A stretch of 64,000 nucleotides of DNA, taken from Psychrobacter sp. 28M-43 (GTDB lineage Bacteria; Pseudomonadota; Gammaproteobacteria; Pseudomonadales; Moraxellaceae). The notes beneath the pieces were generated by a model, which saw only the letters and a list, made by a program, of their open reading frames with translations, ran no database searches and had not been told where the DNA came from. Positions 1 to 9,467 of this stretch are shown piece by piece. Position 1 is the first letter of the stretch. Each line of letters begins with the position of its first letter. The stretch lies in NCBI RefSeq assembly GCF_014770435.1, contig NZ_CP061739.1, positions 806,001-870,000 of the forward strand. The letters run 5' to 3'. The position numbers and the translations under genes were made by a program.

Positions 1-969
1 CTGGCGGCTGACTACGGCAATATTGGTGATATTGCTATCTCTTACGCTCAAAAGCAATACTTGCAACATGTGATGACCAATTATGAAGTTGTCAGTGTTC
101 CTATTAGCCAAACCAGATTGGTGCTTAATTCGATTAAACAACGAATACAACAGAGAGATATTGTCACTATTATTGGGGGAGGCAATATGGGTAGCTCGTA
201 TCCTGATATTGAAGAGCTGCGCCAATTAGTTATCAATACATTTCCTACAAATCGCGTTGTGTGTTTTCCTCAGACCTTGGATTGGAGTGATTCTGCTAAG
301 TCTAAGCGAGCATTGCATCGTATCGTAAAGGTCTACGCCAAGCACCCAGATATACACATTTTCGCTAGAGAGTCGATGACAGCGGCCAAACTCACCAAGC
401 TTTTTGCTGAGTATAGTAATGTCCATGTTGGTCTTGTGCCAGATATCGTTATGAGTGCAAACGCAGCAGTACTTGGGACGACAAATGACATAGAGTCTTC
501 AACTATTCTGCGATGCTTACGAGATGACAAGGAAGCTGCTCTATCCACTGAACAATACGGCTTTATAGATAAAGCCTTAGCAGATACTGGTTATCAGATT
601 GAAAAGACAGATACTCATGCTGGCGGCTCTCAATTGGACGAAGCACATTGCAAAAAATTACTGACTGACAAGCTTAGCCAGTTTCGTGCTGCAAAATTGG
701 TCGTGACAGACCGCCTACATGGCATGATTTTATGTTTACTATCGGGTACACCTTGCTTGGTATTGCCGAACTCCAATCATAAGATAAGACAAACGCAGTT
801 AGACTGGTTACGTAATCATCCAAGACTTGTGTTTTTAGAATTAGATGAGGTTGCTGAGATTTCGAAACATATCGACAAACTGCTATCTCTGTCTCATGGC
901 ACCATGAATGAGTCACCCGTTCATATCAATGAATACCATGAGTTAGAAAAATCGGTGGTTATGATATGA
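1..969 (+). CDS. Polysaccharide pyruvyl transferase family protein, 5' end outside window
   Basis: The reading frame is open from base 1, so the start codon lies before the window; an internal TTG at 61 is not the real start. The visible N-terminal segment contains GNIGDIAI, the glycine-rich opening typical of the polysaccharide pyruvyl transferase family (PF04230; WcaK, CsaB, ExoV). Further family marks are GGGNMGSSYPD, the VVCFPQT segment, and VTDRLHGMIL near residue 215 of the visible part. Known members add ketal pyruvate to a sugar during exopolysaccharide synthesis; the acceptor here cannot be told. The stop overlaps the next glycosyltransferase start (ATGA), which suggests translational coupling in one polysaccharide operon. 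Some family members do not pyruvylate, so the exact chemistry is open. Confidence 0.85.
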   Translation: MAADYGNIGDIAISYAQKQYLQHVMTNYEVVSVPISQTRLVLNSIKQRIQQRDIVTIIGGGNMGSSYPDIEELRQLVINTFPTNRVVCFPQTLDWSDSAKSKRALHRIVKVYAKHPDIHIFARESMTAAKLTKLFAEYSNVHVGLVPDIVMSANAAVLGTTNDIESSTILRCLRDDKEAALSTEQYGFIDKALADTGYQIEKTDTHAGGSQLDEAHCKKLLTDKLSQFRAAKLVVTDRLHGMILCLLSGTPCLVLPNSNHKIRQTQLDWLRNHPRLVFLELDEVAEISKHIDKLLSLSHGTMNESPVHINEYHELEKSVVMI

Positions 970-2012
970 CTAGCCTAGCAGAGCCATTGGTGAGCATTAT
1001 CGTGCCAGTATACAACGTCGCGTTATATATCGACGCGTGCTTAGAATCTATCAAGCAGCAAACGTATAAGAATATTGAAATCATTGTCGTTGAAGATTGC
1101 TCTACTGATAATTCAAAACAAGCGCTTGCCTTACATCTCACAGATAAGCGTATAAGAGTCATTCAACATAATGAAAACAGCGGCCTTTCTGCTGCTCGCA
1201 ATACTGGTATTAAATCTGCAGTAGGCGATTATATGATGTTCGTGGATTCCGATGACATTGTAGATACTCGCTTAGTAGCAGCTTGTGTAGATTGCGCTCT
1301 CACTACCAATGCAGAAGTAGTGACATATGGTTTTGTACCGTTCAAAGAGGGAGCGGCAAAGAATAAACTACCGTATCCAGCTGCTAGCTTGGCATTCGAG
1401 GCAACCAAGATAGACGATTCGTATTTTAGCTTACCGCATTTTGCATGGCTAAAATTTATTAAATCCAGTGTCGTGCAAACGGCTTCTCTAAGTTTTCCAG
1501 TGGGTTTGTATTACGAGGATTGGCCTTTCCATTGGCATCTTGGCTTATCTACTAAGGCTAGATATCAGTTGCTTATTAATTTTTACCTGTATAGACAGCG
1601 AGGCACGTCGATTACGGGTTCAACAGATAAAAAGCTATTAGACCTATTTATCATTCATTCAGAAGTCATGAGTCTAGTAGAAGACTATCAAGCGGATGAC
1701 GTTAAAAAAATACTTGCCAATAAAATCAGACAAAGTCATTGGAGCATTCTCACCCGTATAGATAATGAGTATTTAGCAAGAGCATTAGCACAAGCTAAAA
1801 AAGCAGATAAAGCGCTACGATTAAAAGGTTATCAGAACAATTTGACGTTAAGAAATATAGTAATCAGCAATATAGTACGTATGCCAAGCCAAATCGCGCT
1901 GCCTATAATGCAGGTGCTTCGTCAAGCATTAAAGAAAGAAACAAGGTTAAAAGGAAGTAAATTGGAAATAGTTACGAGAAGCAAAGTTGGCTTTATGTTT
2001 CTTAGAAGGTAA
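966..2012 (+). CDS. Family 2 glycosyltransferase
   Basis: The protein (348 aa) begins its GT-A domain at about residue 8 with VSIIVPVYNVALYIDACL, followed by the nucleotide-binding segment VVEDCSTDNS and the metal-binding motif FVDSDD near residue 95. This is the standard layout of GT2 inverting transferases, which add a sugar from a nucleotide donor to a growing lipid-linked glycan on the cytoplasmic face. The C-terminal 150 residues are poorly conserved helices rich in Lys and Arg, with no clear membrane segment. The start overlaps the upstream stop by four bases. Donor and acceptor cannot be predicted. Confidence 0.88.
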   Translation: MTSLAEPLVSIIVPVYNVALYIDACLESIKQQTYKNIEIIVVEDCSTDNSKQALALHLTDKRIRVIQHNENSGLSAARNTGIKSAVGDYMMFVDSDDIVDTRLVAACVDCALTTNAEVVTYGFVPFKEGAAKNKLPYPAASLAFEATKIDDSYFSLPHFAWLKFIKSSVVQTASLSFPVGLYYEDWPFHWHLGLSTKARYQLLINFYLYRQRGTSITGSTDKKLLDLFIIHSEVMSLVEDYQADDVKKILANKIRQSHWSILTRIDNEYLARALAQAKKADKALRLKGYQNNLTLRNIVISNIVRMPSQIALPIMQVLRQALKKETRLKGSKLEIVTRSKVGFMFLRR

Positions 2013-2017
2013 ATGAT

Positions 2018-3130
2018 ATGACTATCCGAAGAGTGCTGCACATAGTGGGAAAAATGGATCGTGCTGGGGCAGAGACCATGCTTATGAATTTATATCGTCA
2101 TATAGATCATAGCCAGATTCAGTTTGATTTTGTTACTTTTACCGACGAGGTCGGCGACTATGACGCTGAGATAACAGCATTGGGCGGTAGGGTTATACCG
2201 ATTTTAGCTGGTCATTCATTAACGCGCATGCTCAAACTTAAAAAATTCCTTAAACAGCAGCCTGATTATCAAATCGTTCATGCTCATATGCTATTAAACA
2301 ATGCTTTTCATCTGTTGGCTGCTAAAGGTGCTGGCGTGCCGCATCGCATTTCGCACTCTCATAGCACCAGTAATGGTAAAACCAATATTATTAAAAAGAT
2401 ATATGAACAATGGGCATTAATTACCAATCGTACATTGGCTACTGAGAGAATCAGCTGCGGTGACCATGCTGCAAATTACCTATTTGGTACTACAAAAGAT
2501 GTGTGGCTACTGCCCAATGCTGTTGATATACAGAAGATGATATCAGGCGCTAACCAATCACGGCATTATATTGATCAGGAGTTTGGTGCTAAAAAATTTG
2601 GAGATAAAGGGTTAAAAATCATCCAAGTTGGTCGTCTCAGTGAGGTTAAAAATCATCAGTTTTCTTTAGAAATCGCTGAACAGCTGAAAAGACGTCAAAT
2701 CGATTTTACCTTATATATCGTTGGACAAGGTCCATTGGAAGATCAATTAAAACGACAAGTGAAAGAGCAAGCCTTAGGGGATAACATTAAGTTTTTGGGT
2801 ATGCGTACTGATATTACTGAGTTAATGGCCAGTGCTGACTGTATGATTATGCCCTCCCTGCATGAAGGTTTCCCAGTGGTCTTAGTAGAAAGCCAGACAG
2901 TAGGACTTATGGCATTAGTCTCTGATCAAGTATCACCTGAAGTGGATTTAGGACTTGGACTTGTATGTTTTTTACCTATACAGTCAGCCAATGTTTGGGT
3001 GGATAGTTTGCTGAGTTTTCAGCCTCCAATATCCAATGAAGCAGAAATAACGAAGGCGCTAAATCTACATGGCTTTAGCGCCGCGACCAATTCGCAGAAG
3101 TTAACGCAAATGTATTTGAATATGCGATAA
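2018..3130 (+). CDS. Family 4 glycosyltransferase
   Basis: A 370-residue GT-B fold retaining transferase of the GT4 family. The N-terminal domain opens with VLHIVGKMDRAGAETMLMNL, a glycine-rich acceptor-side loop resembling EpsF-like enzymes. The C-terminal donor domain has IIQVGRLSEVKNH near residue 206 and the EX7E signature in PSLHEGFPVVLVES near residue 289. It lies five bases after the preceding stop with AAGG upstream of the ATG, so it belongs to the same operon. It should add one sugar of the polysaccharide repeat unit; which sugar is unknown. Confidence 0.88.
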   Translation: MTIRRVLHIVGKMDRAGAETMLMNLYRHIDHSQIQFDFVTFTDEVGDYDAEITALGGRVIPILAGHSLTRMLKLKKFLKQQPDYQIVHAHMLLNNAFHLLAAKGAGVPHRISHSHSTSNGKTNIIKKIYEQWALITNRTLATERISCGDHAANYLFGTTKDVWLLPNAVDIQKMISGANQSRHYIDQEFGAKKFGDKGLKIIQVGRLSEVKNHQFSLEIAEQLKRRQIDFTLYIVGQGPLEDQLKRQVKEQALGDNIKFLGMRTDITELMASADCMIMPSLHEGFPVVLVESQTVGLMALVSDQVSPEVDLGLGLVCFLPIQSANVWVDSLLSFQPPISNEAEITKALNLHGFSAATNSQKLTQMYLNMR

Positions 3131-3169
3131 GGCTTTTACTTAATATTCAGCTACTTTATAGAGGGTTAA

Positions 3170-4210
3170 ATGCTTCCTTATCTGTTGGTTCTTAGCCTTG
3201 TTGTTTTCTGGATAGTACTGGAGAAAAAATCTCTCAATCGTACGTCTTTTTGGCTGCCTTTAATTACTTTAGCGCTGTTCGCAGGCGGTCGTAGCTATTG
3301 GGTCGGTACGGATACTGCAAACTATACCAGAAATTTTAATAATAAATTGAGTCCTGAGTCCTTTAGATTTAATGAAGATGTTGAGTACGGTTACCAGCTA
3401 TTTGAGTATTCATTACTGCATGTGACAAATAACTATTTTTGGCTACTGATTATCACCAGCTTGGTTATCGTCTATTGCTATTTAAAAGTCATTAAAAGAT
3501 ACAGTGTGAACTACTGGCTCTCTGTATTTCTGTTTATTACGCTAGGCGTCTATACCTTTTCATTTAATGGATTGCGTCAAGGAATCGCAATGGCTTTGTT
3601 TACTTTAGCCATTCCTTATCTGCTAGAGAAACGGCTTTTTCCTTATCTATTAATATGTGCTATTGCATCATTTTTTCATATCACGGCTTTATTTATCATT
3701 CCATTTTATTTCATTGTTAATTTGAGAGTGAAGCCAGCTTATAAAATACTTGCGACATTTTTTGGGTCGTTATTCGTCAGTAGGTTACTCGTATCTTATA
3801 TTTCATCTACTAATGATCGATATGAAGATTATGCAAAAGTCTCTGAAGAGTCAGGCGGATTTTTGACACTTGGGTTTTACACAGTGCTCATGCTTCTCAT
3901 CATTATTGCGAGCTATGTATATAAAATCAGAGACAATAGCTTTCAACAGCTATTGATGTTTTATGCATCAGGCGTGGTTTTTGTCATACCACTAGCGCTG
4001 TTAGGTACTAGTGCTTCAGGCCCGCAAAGAATCATTTCGTATTTTACATGGACTTTGGTTTTGTTACTGCCTGTGGTTTTGAAAAAGATAAATAACATTT
4101 ATGTCTATATCATCAGTGTATTTATCTTCCTTGCGTATTTCATCTTGACGACATCAAAGTTCAGCGACCTGAGTCCTTATATTATCAATCCTATGTTTGA
4201 GGTGTTCTGA
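3170..4210 (+). CDS. EpsG/Wzy-type polysaccharide polymerase, integral membrane
   Basis: A 346-residue protein made almost entirely of hydrophobic segments (about ten). The pattern of YWVGTDTANYTRNF near residue 45, NGLRQGIAMALF near residue 130 and FFHITALFIIPFY near residue 163 is characteristic of the EpsG family (PF14897), functionally the counterpart of Wzy polymerases that join lipid-linked repeat units in the periplasm. GAGGG stands four bases before the ATG. Presence of one such gene among glycosyltransferases suggests a Wzx/Wzy-type glycan; no flippase is seen in the window, so it must lie further left or elsewhere. Confidence 0.82.
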   Translation: MLPYLLVLSLVVFWIVLEKKSLNRTSFWLPLITLALFAGGRSYWVGTDTANYTRNFNNKLSPESFRFNEDVEYGYQLFEYSLLHVTNNYFWLLIITSLVIVYCYLKVIKRYSVNYWLSVFLFITLGVYTFSFNGLRQGIAMALFTLAIPYLLEKRLFPYLLICAIASFFHITALFIIPFYFIVNLRVKPAYKILATFFGSLFVSRLLVSYISSTNDRYEDYAKVSEESGGFLTLGFYTVLMLLIIIASYVYKIRDNSFQQLLMFYASGVVFVIPLALLGTSASGPQRIISYFTWTLVLLLPVVLKKINNIYVYIISVFIFLAYFILTTSKFSDLSPYIINPMFEVF

Positions 4211-5073
4211 TGAAAAGTCACGCTTATATCTCAATTGGCATTCCTATCTATAACGCTGAAGCCTATTTGGCGACAGCTATAAAGTCGATATGGGCGCAGA
4301 CACACGAGCTGTGGGAGCTTATTTTGATAGATGATGGTTCTACAGACAACTCGCTAGCAATAGCCAAACAATTTGAAAAGGTTGATAGCAGAATAAGAGT
4401 GATATCTGATGGTTACAACAAGAAACTGCCTGCTCGTCTGAACCAGCTTATTGATGAATCAAAATATGATTACATTGCTCGTATGGATGCTGACGATCTC
4501 ATTCATCCAGATAGATTAGCTATACAAATAAACTTTCTAGAGAACAATCCCAGTTATGACTTGGTGTCGACTGGTGTAGTATCTATTGATGCTCAAAACA
4601 AGGTGTATGGCTGTCGTCATATAGACGATTTATATGCAGGATTTGAGAGTGTGGAGACTGCATATCCTATTGTCCATGCGTCTATTTTGGCAAAAAAAAG
4701 TTGGTATGAGCGTAATAGATACAATGAGAATTATCCAAGGTCTGAAGATTATGACCTGTGGTGTAGAGCCATATCCAAACAGGATTTGCGCTTAGCCGTG
4801 CTCCCAGACTTGCTCTATTACTATAGAGAAGAGGGCAATCTGTCATTAGCAAAAATCGTTCGATCTTACAAAGATAGTCTTACGACATATAGTGAATATA
4901 AAAAAACCAATATCGTCGACAGTGCTAAGTTAGAAGCAAAAATCGGTGCGGTAAGGTTATTAGACTCGCTAGGGCTCTTGCAAAAGATAGCCAATAAGAG
5001 AAACAAAATAACGATGTCCGAGGAACTCAAAGACAGCCATCAAGCGGTTGTTGATGGTTTGGTTGCTGAATAA
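4210..5073 (+). CDS. Family 2 glycosyltransferase
   Basis: A 287-residue GT2 transferase. The GT-A domain starts at ISIGIPIYNAEAYLATAI, continues with LILIDDGSTDNS and carries the metal-binding RMDADD motif near residue 94. The segment YPRSEDYDLWCRA near residue 177 contains the acidic ED pair used as catalytic base in this family. The ATG overlaps the upstream TGA by one base (TGATG), so the gene is coupled to the polymerase gene. Sugar specificity cannot be inferred. Confidence 0.88.
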   Translation: MKSHAYISIGIPIYNAEAYLATAIKSIWAQTHELWELILIDDGSTDNSLAIAKQFEKVDSRIRVISDGYNKKLPARLNQLIDESKYDYIARMDADDLIHPDRLAIQINFLENNPSYDLVSTGVVSIDAQNKVYGCRHIDDLYAGFESVETAYPIVHASILAKKSWYERNRYNENYPRSEDYDLWCRAISKQDLRLAVLPDLLYYYREEGNLSLAKIVRSYKDSLTTYSEYKKTNIVDSAKLEAKIGAVRLLDSLGLLQKIANKRNKITMSEELKDSHQAVVDGLVAE

Positions 5074-5105
5074 ATTTATCAATGAAGTAATAATGAGGTG
5101 CTTAA

Positions 5106-6248
5106 ATGAAACCAAAAATATGCTTTATTATGACGGACGCCGTTTCTTTTAATGTGTTGTATCGCAATCAGCTTGAATATATTAGAGACTCTTCAAACTT
5201 TGAGATTACGGTAATCTGTGGTGGCAGTAGGGAGCAGCTAGATCTTTTACGAGCTCGTAATCTAGGAGAGGTGGTTGATTTGAATTTTCAGCGCAAGCCT
5301 TCTGTACTACAAGATGCCAAATCATTAGTGCTATTGACTCGTTACCTGTTTACTAGACGATTTGATATTGTGATTTATTTAACACCAAAGGCTTTATTGT
5401 TAGGAAGCATAGCCAGCACACTCACTATGCAAAAGAGAAGGGTTGCCTTTAGTGTGGGACGAGCCTACGAGAACTTTTCAGGCCTAAAGAAGCGCGCTTT
5501 TCAGGGTCTTGATCAACTTAGCTTTGGTCTTTCTCATGAGGTTCTATTCGTTTCTGATTCTTTAGTAAATGTTTGCTTGTCAGAGAATCTTCTTAAAGAA
5601 CATAAGGCTCGTGTCATCGATAATGGTTCATTTAACGGTATTGATATTGATGTGCTCAGACCGGTAGAGCAAATGGAAAAACAAAAATTAAGACGACAGT
5701 ATGGAGTGCCTGTAGATGGCTTCGTGATTTGCGTTGTCGGTAGAATTTGTGAAGACAAAGGCCTAAAAGATATTGGTGAGATATCTGAAAGCCTTAAATC
5801 AGAGAATATTCACTTTATGTTCATCGGAGATTTCGAAGATGACATCGGCAAGGCGGTCGTTGATAGAATAGTGAGAGAGGGTAAGGGCGTATATATACCA
5901 GCCAATCCAAAAGTAGAAGAGGTAATTCAATGTGCTGATTTGCATCTATTTTTAAGCTACCGAGAAGGTTTTGGGAATGTTGCTATCGAAGCAGCTAGTT
6001 GCGGTGTGCCAACGTTTGCCTATGATGTGGTGGGTGTAAAAGATAGTGTAAAACAAGATATCAGCGGTCGAAAGTTCCAGTTAAAAGACACTGTGACCGT
6101 GACAGAAGCCATCAAGCAAGCAATCACTGATACCAATTTTAAAGATAAGTACCCTAAAGCGAGAGCTTGGGCGGTTCAGCACTTCGAACAAAAAGAACTA
6201 TGGCAGAGTTATTTGGATTTTTATCTACACCATACAAATAAGGTCTAA
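5106..6248 (+). CDS. Family 4 glycosyltransferase
   Basis: A 380-residue GT4-type enzyme with a GT-B fold. The N-terminus reads KICFIMTDAVSFNVLY and the donor half contains VVGRICEDKGLKDI near residue 211 and the EX7E motif in SYREGFGNVAIEAASCG near residue 285. It resembles the PglA/CapM group, which often makes the first or second linkage after the phosphoglycosyl transferase. That fits its position directly before the PglC-like gene, only three bases away. A GAGGTG ribosome site precedes the ATG by five bases. Confidence 0.86.
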   Translation: MKPKICFIMTDAVSFNVLYRNQLEYIRDSSNFEITVICGGSREQLDLLRARNLGEVVDLNFQRKPSVLQDAKSLVLLTRYLFTRRFDIVIYLTPKALLLGSIASTLTMQKRRVAFSVGRAYENFSGLKKRAFQGLDQLSFGLSHEVLFVSDSLVNVCLSENLLKEHKARVIDNGSFNGIDIDVLRPVEQMEKQKLRRQYGVPVDGFVICVVGRICEDKGLKDIGEISESLKSENIHFMFIGDFEDDIGKAVVDRIVREGKGVYIPANPKVEEVIQCADLHLFLSYREGFGNVAIEAASCGVPTFAYDVVGVKDSVKQDISGRKFQLKDTVTVTEAIKQAITDTNFKDKYPKARAWAVQHFEQKELWQSYLDFYLHHTNKV

Positions 6249-6251
6249 CAG

Positions 6252-6863
6252 ATGATAAAACGACTATTTGACATTGTAGGTGCAACGACAGCGTTAGTAG
6301 TGCTGTCTCCTGTCTATGCTGCAACTGCATATAAGGTGAGTAAAAATCTTGGCGCGCCTGTTCTATTTCGTCAGATTCGTCCAGGTCTGTATGGCAAACC
6401 ATTTGAGATGATAAAGTTTCGTTCCATGAAGGATGATATAGACGCAGATGGCAATCCTCTAGAAGATGGCGCGCGATTGACATCGTTTGGTAAAGCGCTG
6501 CGTAACACCAGCCTTGATGAGTTGCCTGAACTTTGGAATGTCATAAAAGGTGATATGAGTCTAGTGGGCCCGCGACCATTATTGATGGAGTATCTGCCCT
6601 TATATAATGATGAACAAGCGCGCCGACACAATGTGCGCCCAGGTATTACAGGTTATGCTCAAATTAATGGTCGCAATGCTATTGGATGGAATGAGAGGTT
6701 TGCATTGGACACATGGTATGTGGACAATCAGTCGCTGTGGTTGGATATCAAGATTTTATTTAAAACAGTGAAAAAAGTTATTGTCAAAGATGGTATCAGT
6801 GCTGAGGGTGAAGCGACTATGAGTAAATTCATGGGCAATAGTATTAATGAAGAAATGCTTTAA
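6252..6863 (+). CDS. PglC-like phosphoglycosyl transferase (initiating sugar transferase)
   Basis: A 203-residue small monotopic phosphoglycosyl transferase. It has a single N-terminal hydrophobic re-entrant helix (about residues 10-28), then FRQIRPGLYGKPFEMIKFRS, the catalytic Asp-Glu pair in NTSLDELPELWNV, then LVGPRPLLMEYLPLY and RPGITGYAQINGRNAI. Length and motifs match PglC, which transfers a phospho-sugar such as phospho-diNAcBac to undecaprenyl phosphate, rather than the long WbaP/WcaJ forms with an extra N-terminal domain. It therefore probably starts assembly of the glycan made by the upstream genes. The actual sugar is an inference from similarity and from the aminotransferase next door. 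Confidence 0.9.
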   Translation: MIKRLFDIVGATTALVVLSPVYAATAYKVSKNLGAPVLFRQIRPGLYGKPFEMIKFRSMKDDIDADGNPLEDGARLTSFGKALRNTSLDELPELWNVIKGDMSLVGPRPLLMEYLPLYNDEQARRHNVRPGITGYAQINGRNAIGWNERFALDTWYVDNQSLWLDIKILFKTVKKVIVKDGISAEGEATMSKFMGNSINEEML

Positions 6864-7007
6864 AAGTACTCTTTGCTGATAACAATACAGCTAATTGAAA
6901 AGTTTAGGCATGAAGCAAATCATGATAGATAAGAAGGTTAATAACATAGTGAGCAGTTTATCGTAGAGCGTGACACAACATTAGACATAAGTACCATAGA
7001 GGAACAT

Positions 7008-8207
7008 ATGCTAAATACCCCTTTTTCACCTTGGCCAAAATTTACGCAACATGAGGCTGATGCTGTCAGTCGAGTGCTACTATCTAATAAAGTCAATTAT
7101 TGGACAGGCGAAGAATGTCGTCAGTTTGAGCGAGAGTTTGCTGATTGGACAGGTAGTAAATACGCAATAGCGTTGGGTAATGGCACCTTGGCATTAGATG
7201 TCGCGTTACAAGCACTCGATATAGGTACAGATGATGAGGTCATTGTCACACCGCGTACCTTTATTGCTAGTATCTCGTCAATCGTTAATGCAGGTGCGAC
7301 CCCTATCTTTGCAGATGTCGATGAAGCAACTGGCAATATTACCGCTGAGACCATCACAGCTGTACTGAGTGATAAAACCAAAGGTATCGTATGCGTCCAT
7401 CTAGCTGGCTGGCCATGCGATATGGACAGCATTATGGCACTGGCAGATGAGCATGACCTATATGTCATTGAAGATTGCGCACAAGCTCATGGCGCACGAT
7501 ATAAAGGGCGAAGTGTTGGCAGTATTGGTCATGTTGGGGCATGGAGTTTTTGCCAAGATAAAATTATGACCACAGGAGGTGAGGGCGGTATGGTCACCAC
7601 CGATAGCGAGCTACTATGGCGAAAAATGTGGGCGTATAAGGATCATGGTAAGAGCTATGCTGCAGTCTATGAAACGGAGCAATCACCTGGCTACAACTGG
7701 CTGCATGAGAGCTTTGGCACCAATTGGCGTATGACTGAGATGCAAGGCGTTTTGGGACGTATTCAACTGGAAAAAATGAGTAAGTGGACAGCCAAACGGG
7801 CTGCTAATGCGCAAGCCATACTAGAGGCCTGTAGCAAATGGGAGTCCGAAGGTTACCTTTGTGTGCCGAGACTAGAGCATTTAGCGCAGTTCTCAAATGC
7901 TAACCATGCTTACTATAAATTATATGTCTATGTGCAGTCCGATAATCTACCTGATGGCTGGACACGTGACCGTATTATTGAAGCAATTAACAATCAAGGT
8001 GTGCCTTGCTTCTCTGGATCTGCGTCAGAAGTCTATTTGGAGAAGGCCTTTGATAATACTGGGTTGCGTCCAAGCATTAGATTGCCAATGGCAAAGCAGC
8101 TAGGTGAGAGTAGTCTGATGTTTCTAGTGCATCCTACGCTTACGGCAGCTGAAATTGGACTGACAATACAAGCGATCGATAGCGTGTTTGATTCGATGGT
8201 CAAATAA
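7008..8207 (+). CDS. DegT/DnrJ/EryC1/StrS family sugar aminotransferase
   Basis: A 399-residue PLP-dependent fold-type I enzyme. It shows the cofactor-binding ALGNGTLALDVAL near residue 56, VIEDCAQAHGARYKG near residue 155, and SFCQDKIMTTGGEGGMV near residue 184, where the Lys should form the Schiff base with PLP. Family members convert 4-keto or 3-keto nucleotide sugars to amino sugars for glycans. Next to a PglC-like gene this suggests a PglE-type step in a bacillosamine-like pathway, but no acetyltransferase (PglD) or dehydratase (PglF) is in the window. GAGGAACAT precedes the ATG. It is the last gene of the polysaccharide locus before core genes. Confidence 0.87.
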   Translation: MLNTPFSPWPKFTQHEADAVSRVLLSNKVNYWTGEECRQFEREFADWTGSKYAIALGNGTLALDVALQALDIGTDDEVIVTPRTFIASISSIVNAGATPIFADVDEATGNITAETITAVLSDKTKGIVCVHLAGWPCDMDSIMALADEHDLYVIEDCAQAHGARYKGRSVGSIGHVGAWSFCQDKIMTTGGEGGMVTTDSELLWRKMWAYKDHGKSYAAVYETEQSPGYNWLHESFGTNWRMTEMQGVLGRIQLEKMSKWTAKRAANAQAILEACSKWESEGYLCVPRLEHLAQFSNANHAYYKLYVYVQSDNLPDGWTRDRIIEAINNQGVPCFSGSASEVYLEKAFDNTGLRPSIRLPMAKQLGESSLMFLVHPTLTAAEIGLTIQAIDSVFDSMVK

Positions 8208-8489
8208 GACGATAATTAATTAATGATTATTTTTAGAAATCTACTTTGAATTTGACGCTATTTTTACTGAAAGCACAAGATACATTTGCCTACACATACG
8301 TAATGCTGTTTAATTCACTTATTATAAAAATTTATCAGTGCGCAGGCTTTATCTTACGCTAGGATTTTGTAGCGTACACAGGTACAATATTACTCTTAGT
8401 CAAAGATTGACGAACCAAAGGACAGGCATGCAAAATATTTGCGCGCGCTGTCTTTATTTTTTTATATCGTACCCTCTATTGGAGTTACT
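8208..8489. other. Intergenic region at the border of the polysaccharide locus
   Basis: This AT-rich stretch separates the polysaccharide genes from folD. It contains an inverted repeat with 7-bp arms (TACGCTA and TAGCGTA, 8355-8376, 8-base loop) that lacks a T-tract, so it is not a clear terminator. No attachment site, tRNA or transposase remnant was recognised. Confidence 0.5.
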
Positions 8490-9368
8490 ATGTCTACTGC
8501 CCAAGAATCTGCCACCGTTTTGGACGGCAAAGCACTTGCCAAACAAATAGAACAGGATCTGCGCACGCGCGTAGATATGATTAAGGAAAAGACTGGCCGC
8601 ACCCCAAGCTTAGCGACGATATTGGTTGGTGACGATCCAGCCTCTGCCACTTATGTTCGTATGAAAGGCAACGCCTGTAAGCGTGTTGGCATGGACTCTA
8701 TACGCGTTGAGATGCCGAGTGCCACGACCACTGAGCAGCTCATGGCAAAGATAGATGAGTTAAATAGCAATCCAGATGTACACGGCATTTTGCTACAGCA
8801 TCCTGTTCCTGAGCATATTGATGAGCGTGCTTGTTTTGAGCAGATTGACTTAGCAAAAGACGTCGATGGTGTGACTTGCCTTGGTTTTGGTCGTATGGCG
8901 ATGCAGCAGTCAGCTTATGGCTCATGCACACCGCAGGGCATTATGCATTTGTTAGAGCATCATAATATCGAGCTATCAGGTAAAGAAGCAGTAGTCGTAG
9001 GGCGTAGTGCTATCTTAGGTAAGCCAATGGCGATGATGCTATTGAATGCTAACTGTACGGTGACGATCTGCCATTCAAGAACTCAAGATTTGGCAGCGCA
9101 TATCAAGCGTGCAGACATCGTGGTTGGTGCGGTAGGCGTACCTGAGCTGATTAAAGCGGAGTGGATCAAATCAGGGGCAGTTGTCATTGACGCAGGTTTC
9201 CATCCGACAGATGACGGCGGTGTTGGTGATATCGAAATGAAAGGCATGGAAAACATTGCCAGCGCTTATACGCCAGTACCAGGCGGCGTTGGCCCAATGA
9301 CTATCAACACGCTTATTCGCCAAACGGTCGATGCTGCTGAAAAATCAGCGGGTTTGAATAACGGCTAA
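8490..9368 (+). CDS. folD: Methylenetetrahydrofolate dehydrogenase/cyclohydrolase FolD
   Basis: A 292-residue bifunctional enzyme that oxidises 5,10-methylene-THF to methenyl-THF with NADP and then hydrolyses it to 10-formyl-THF, supplying purine and formyl-Met synthesis in the cytoplasm. Diagnostic segments are [17 protein letters not shown] with the catalytic Lys, [18 protein letters not shown], and [17 protein letters not shown] in the NADP fold, ending with [12 protein letters not shown] chose the ATG at 8490 because GGAG lies five bases before it; an in-frame ATG at 8439 would add 17 residues not usual for the family. Confidence 0.96.
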   Translation: MSTAQESATVLDGKALAKQIEQDLRTRVDMIKEKTGRTPSLATILVGDDPASATYVRMKGNACKRVGMDSIRVEMPSATTTEQLMAKIDELNSNPDVHGILLQHPVPEHIDERACFEQIDLAKDVDGVTCLGFGRMAMQQSAYGSCTPQGIMHLLEHHNIELSGKEAVVVGRSAILGKPMAMMLLNANCTVTICHSRTQDLAAHIKRADIVVGAVGVPELIKAEWIKSGAVVIDAGFHPTDDGGVGDIEMKGMENIASAYTPVPGGVGPMTINTLIRQTVDAAEKSAGLNNG

Positions 9369-9467
9369 AAAAATAGTCATACGAATACTGATTGCCGATA
9401 TATAAGGGGCCTGAGGTAACATAGACTCAGGCTAAGTCAACCACATTTCAGTTGATAGGACCTAAAC

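Noticed and set aside
8338-8550. 70-codon frame overlapping the folD start
   Set aside because: It overlaps the folD coding start in another frame and has no support of its own.
9409-9432. Hairpin GCCTGAG/CTCAGGC between folD and the PsiE-like gene, considered as a terminator
   Set aside because: It has a 10-base loop and no T-run, so it is not a standard terminator; it could be an mRNA hairpin, but nothing supports that further.
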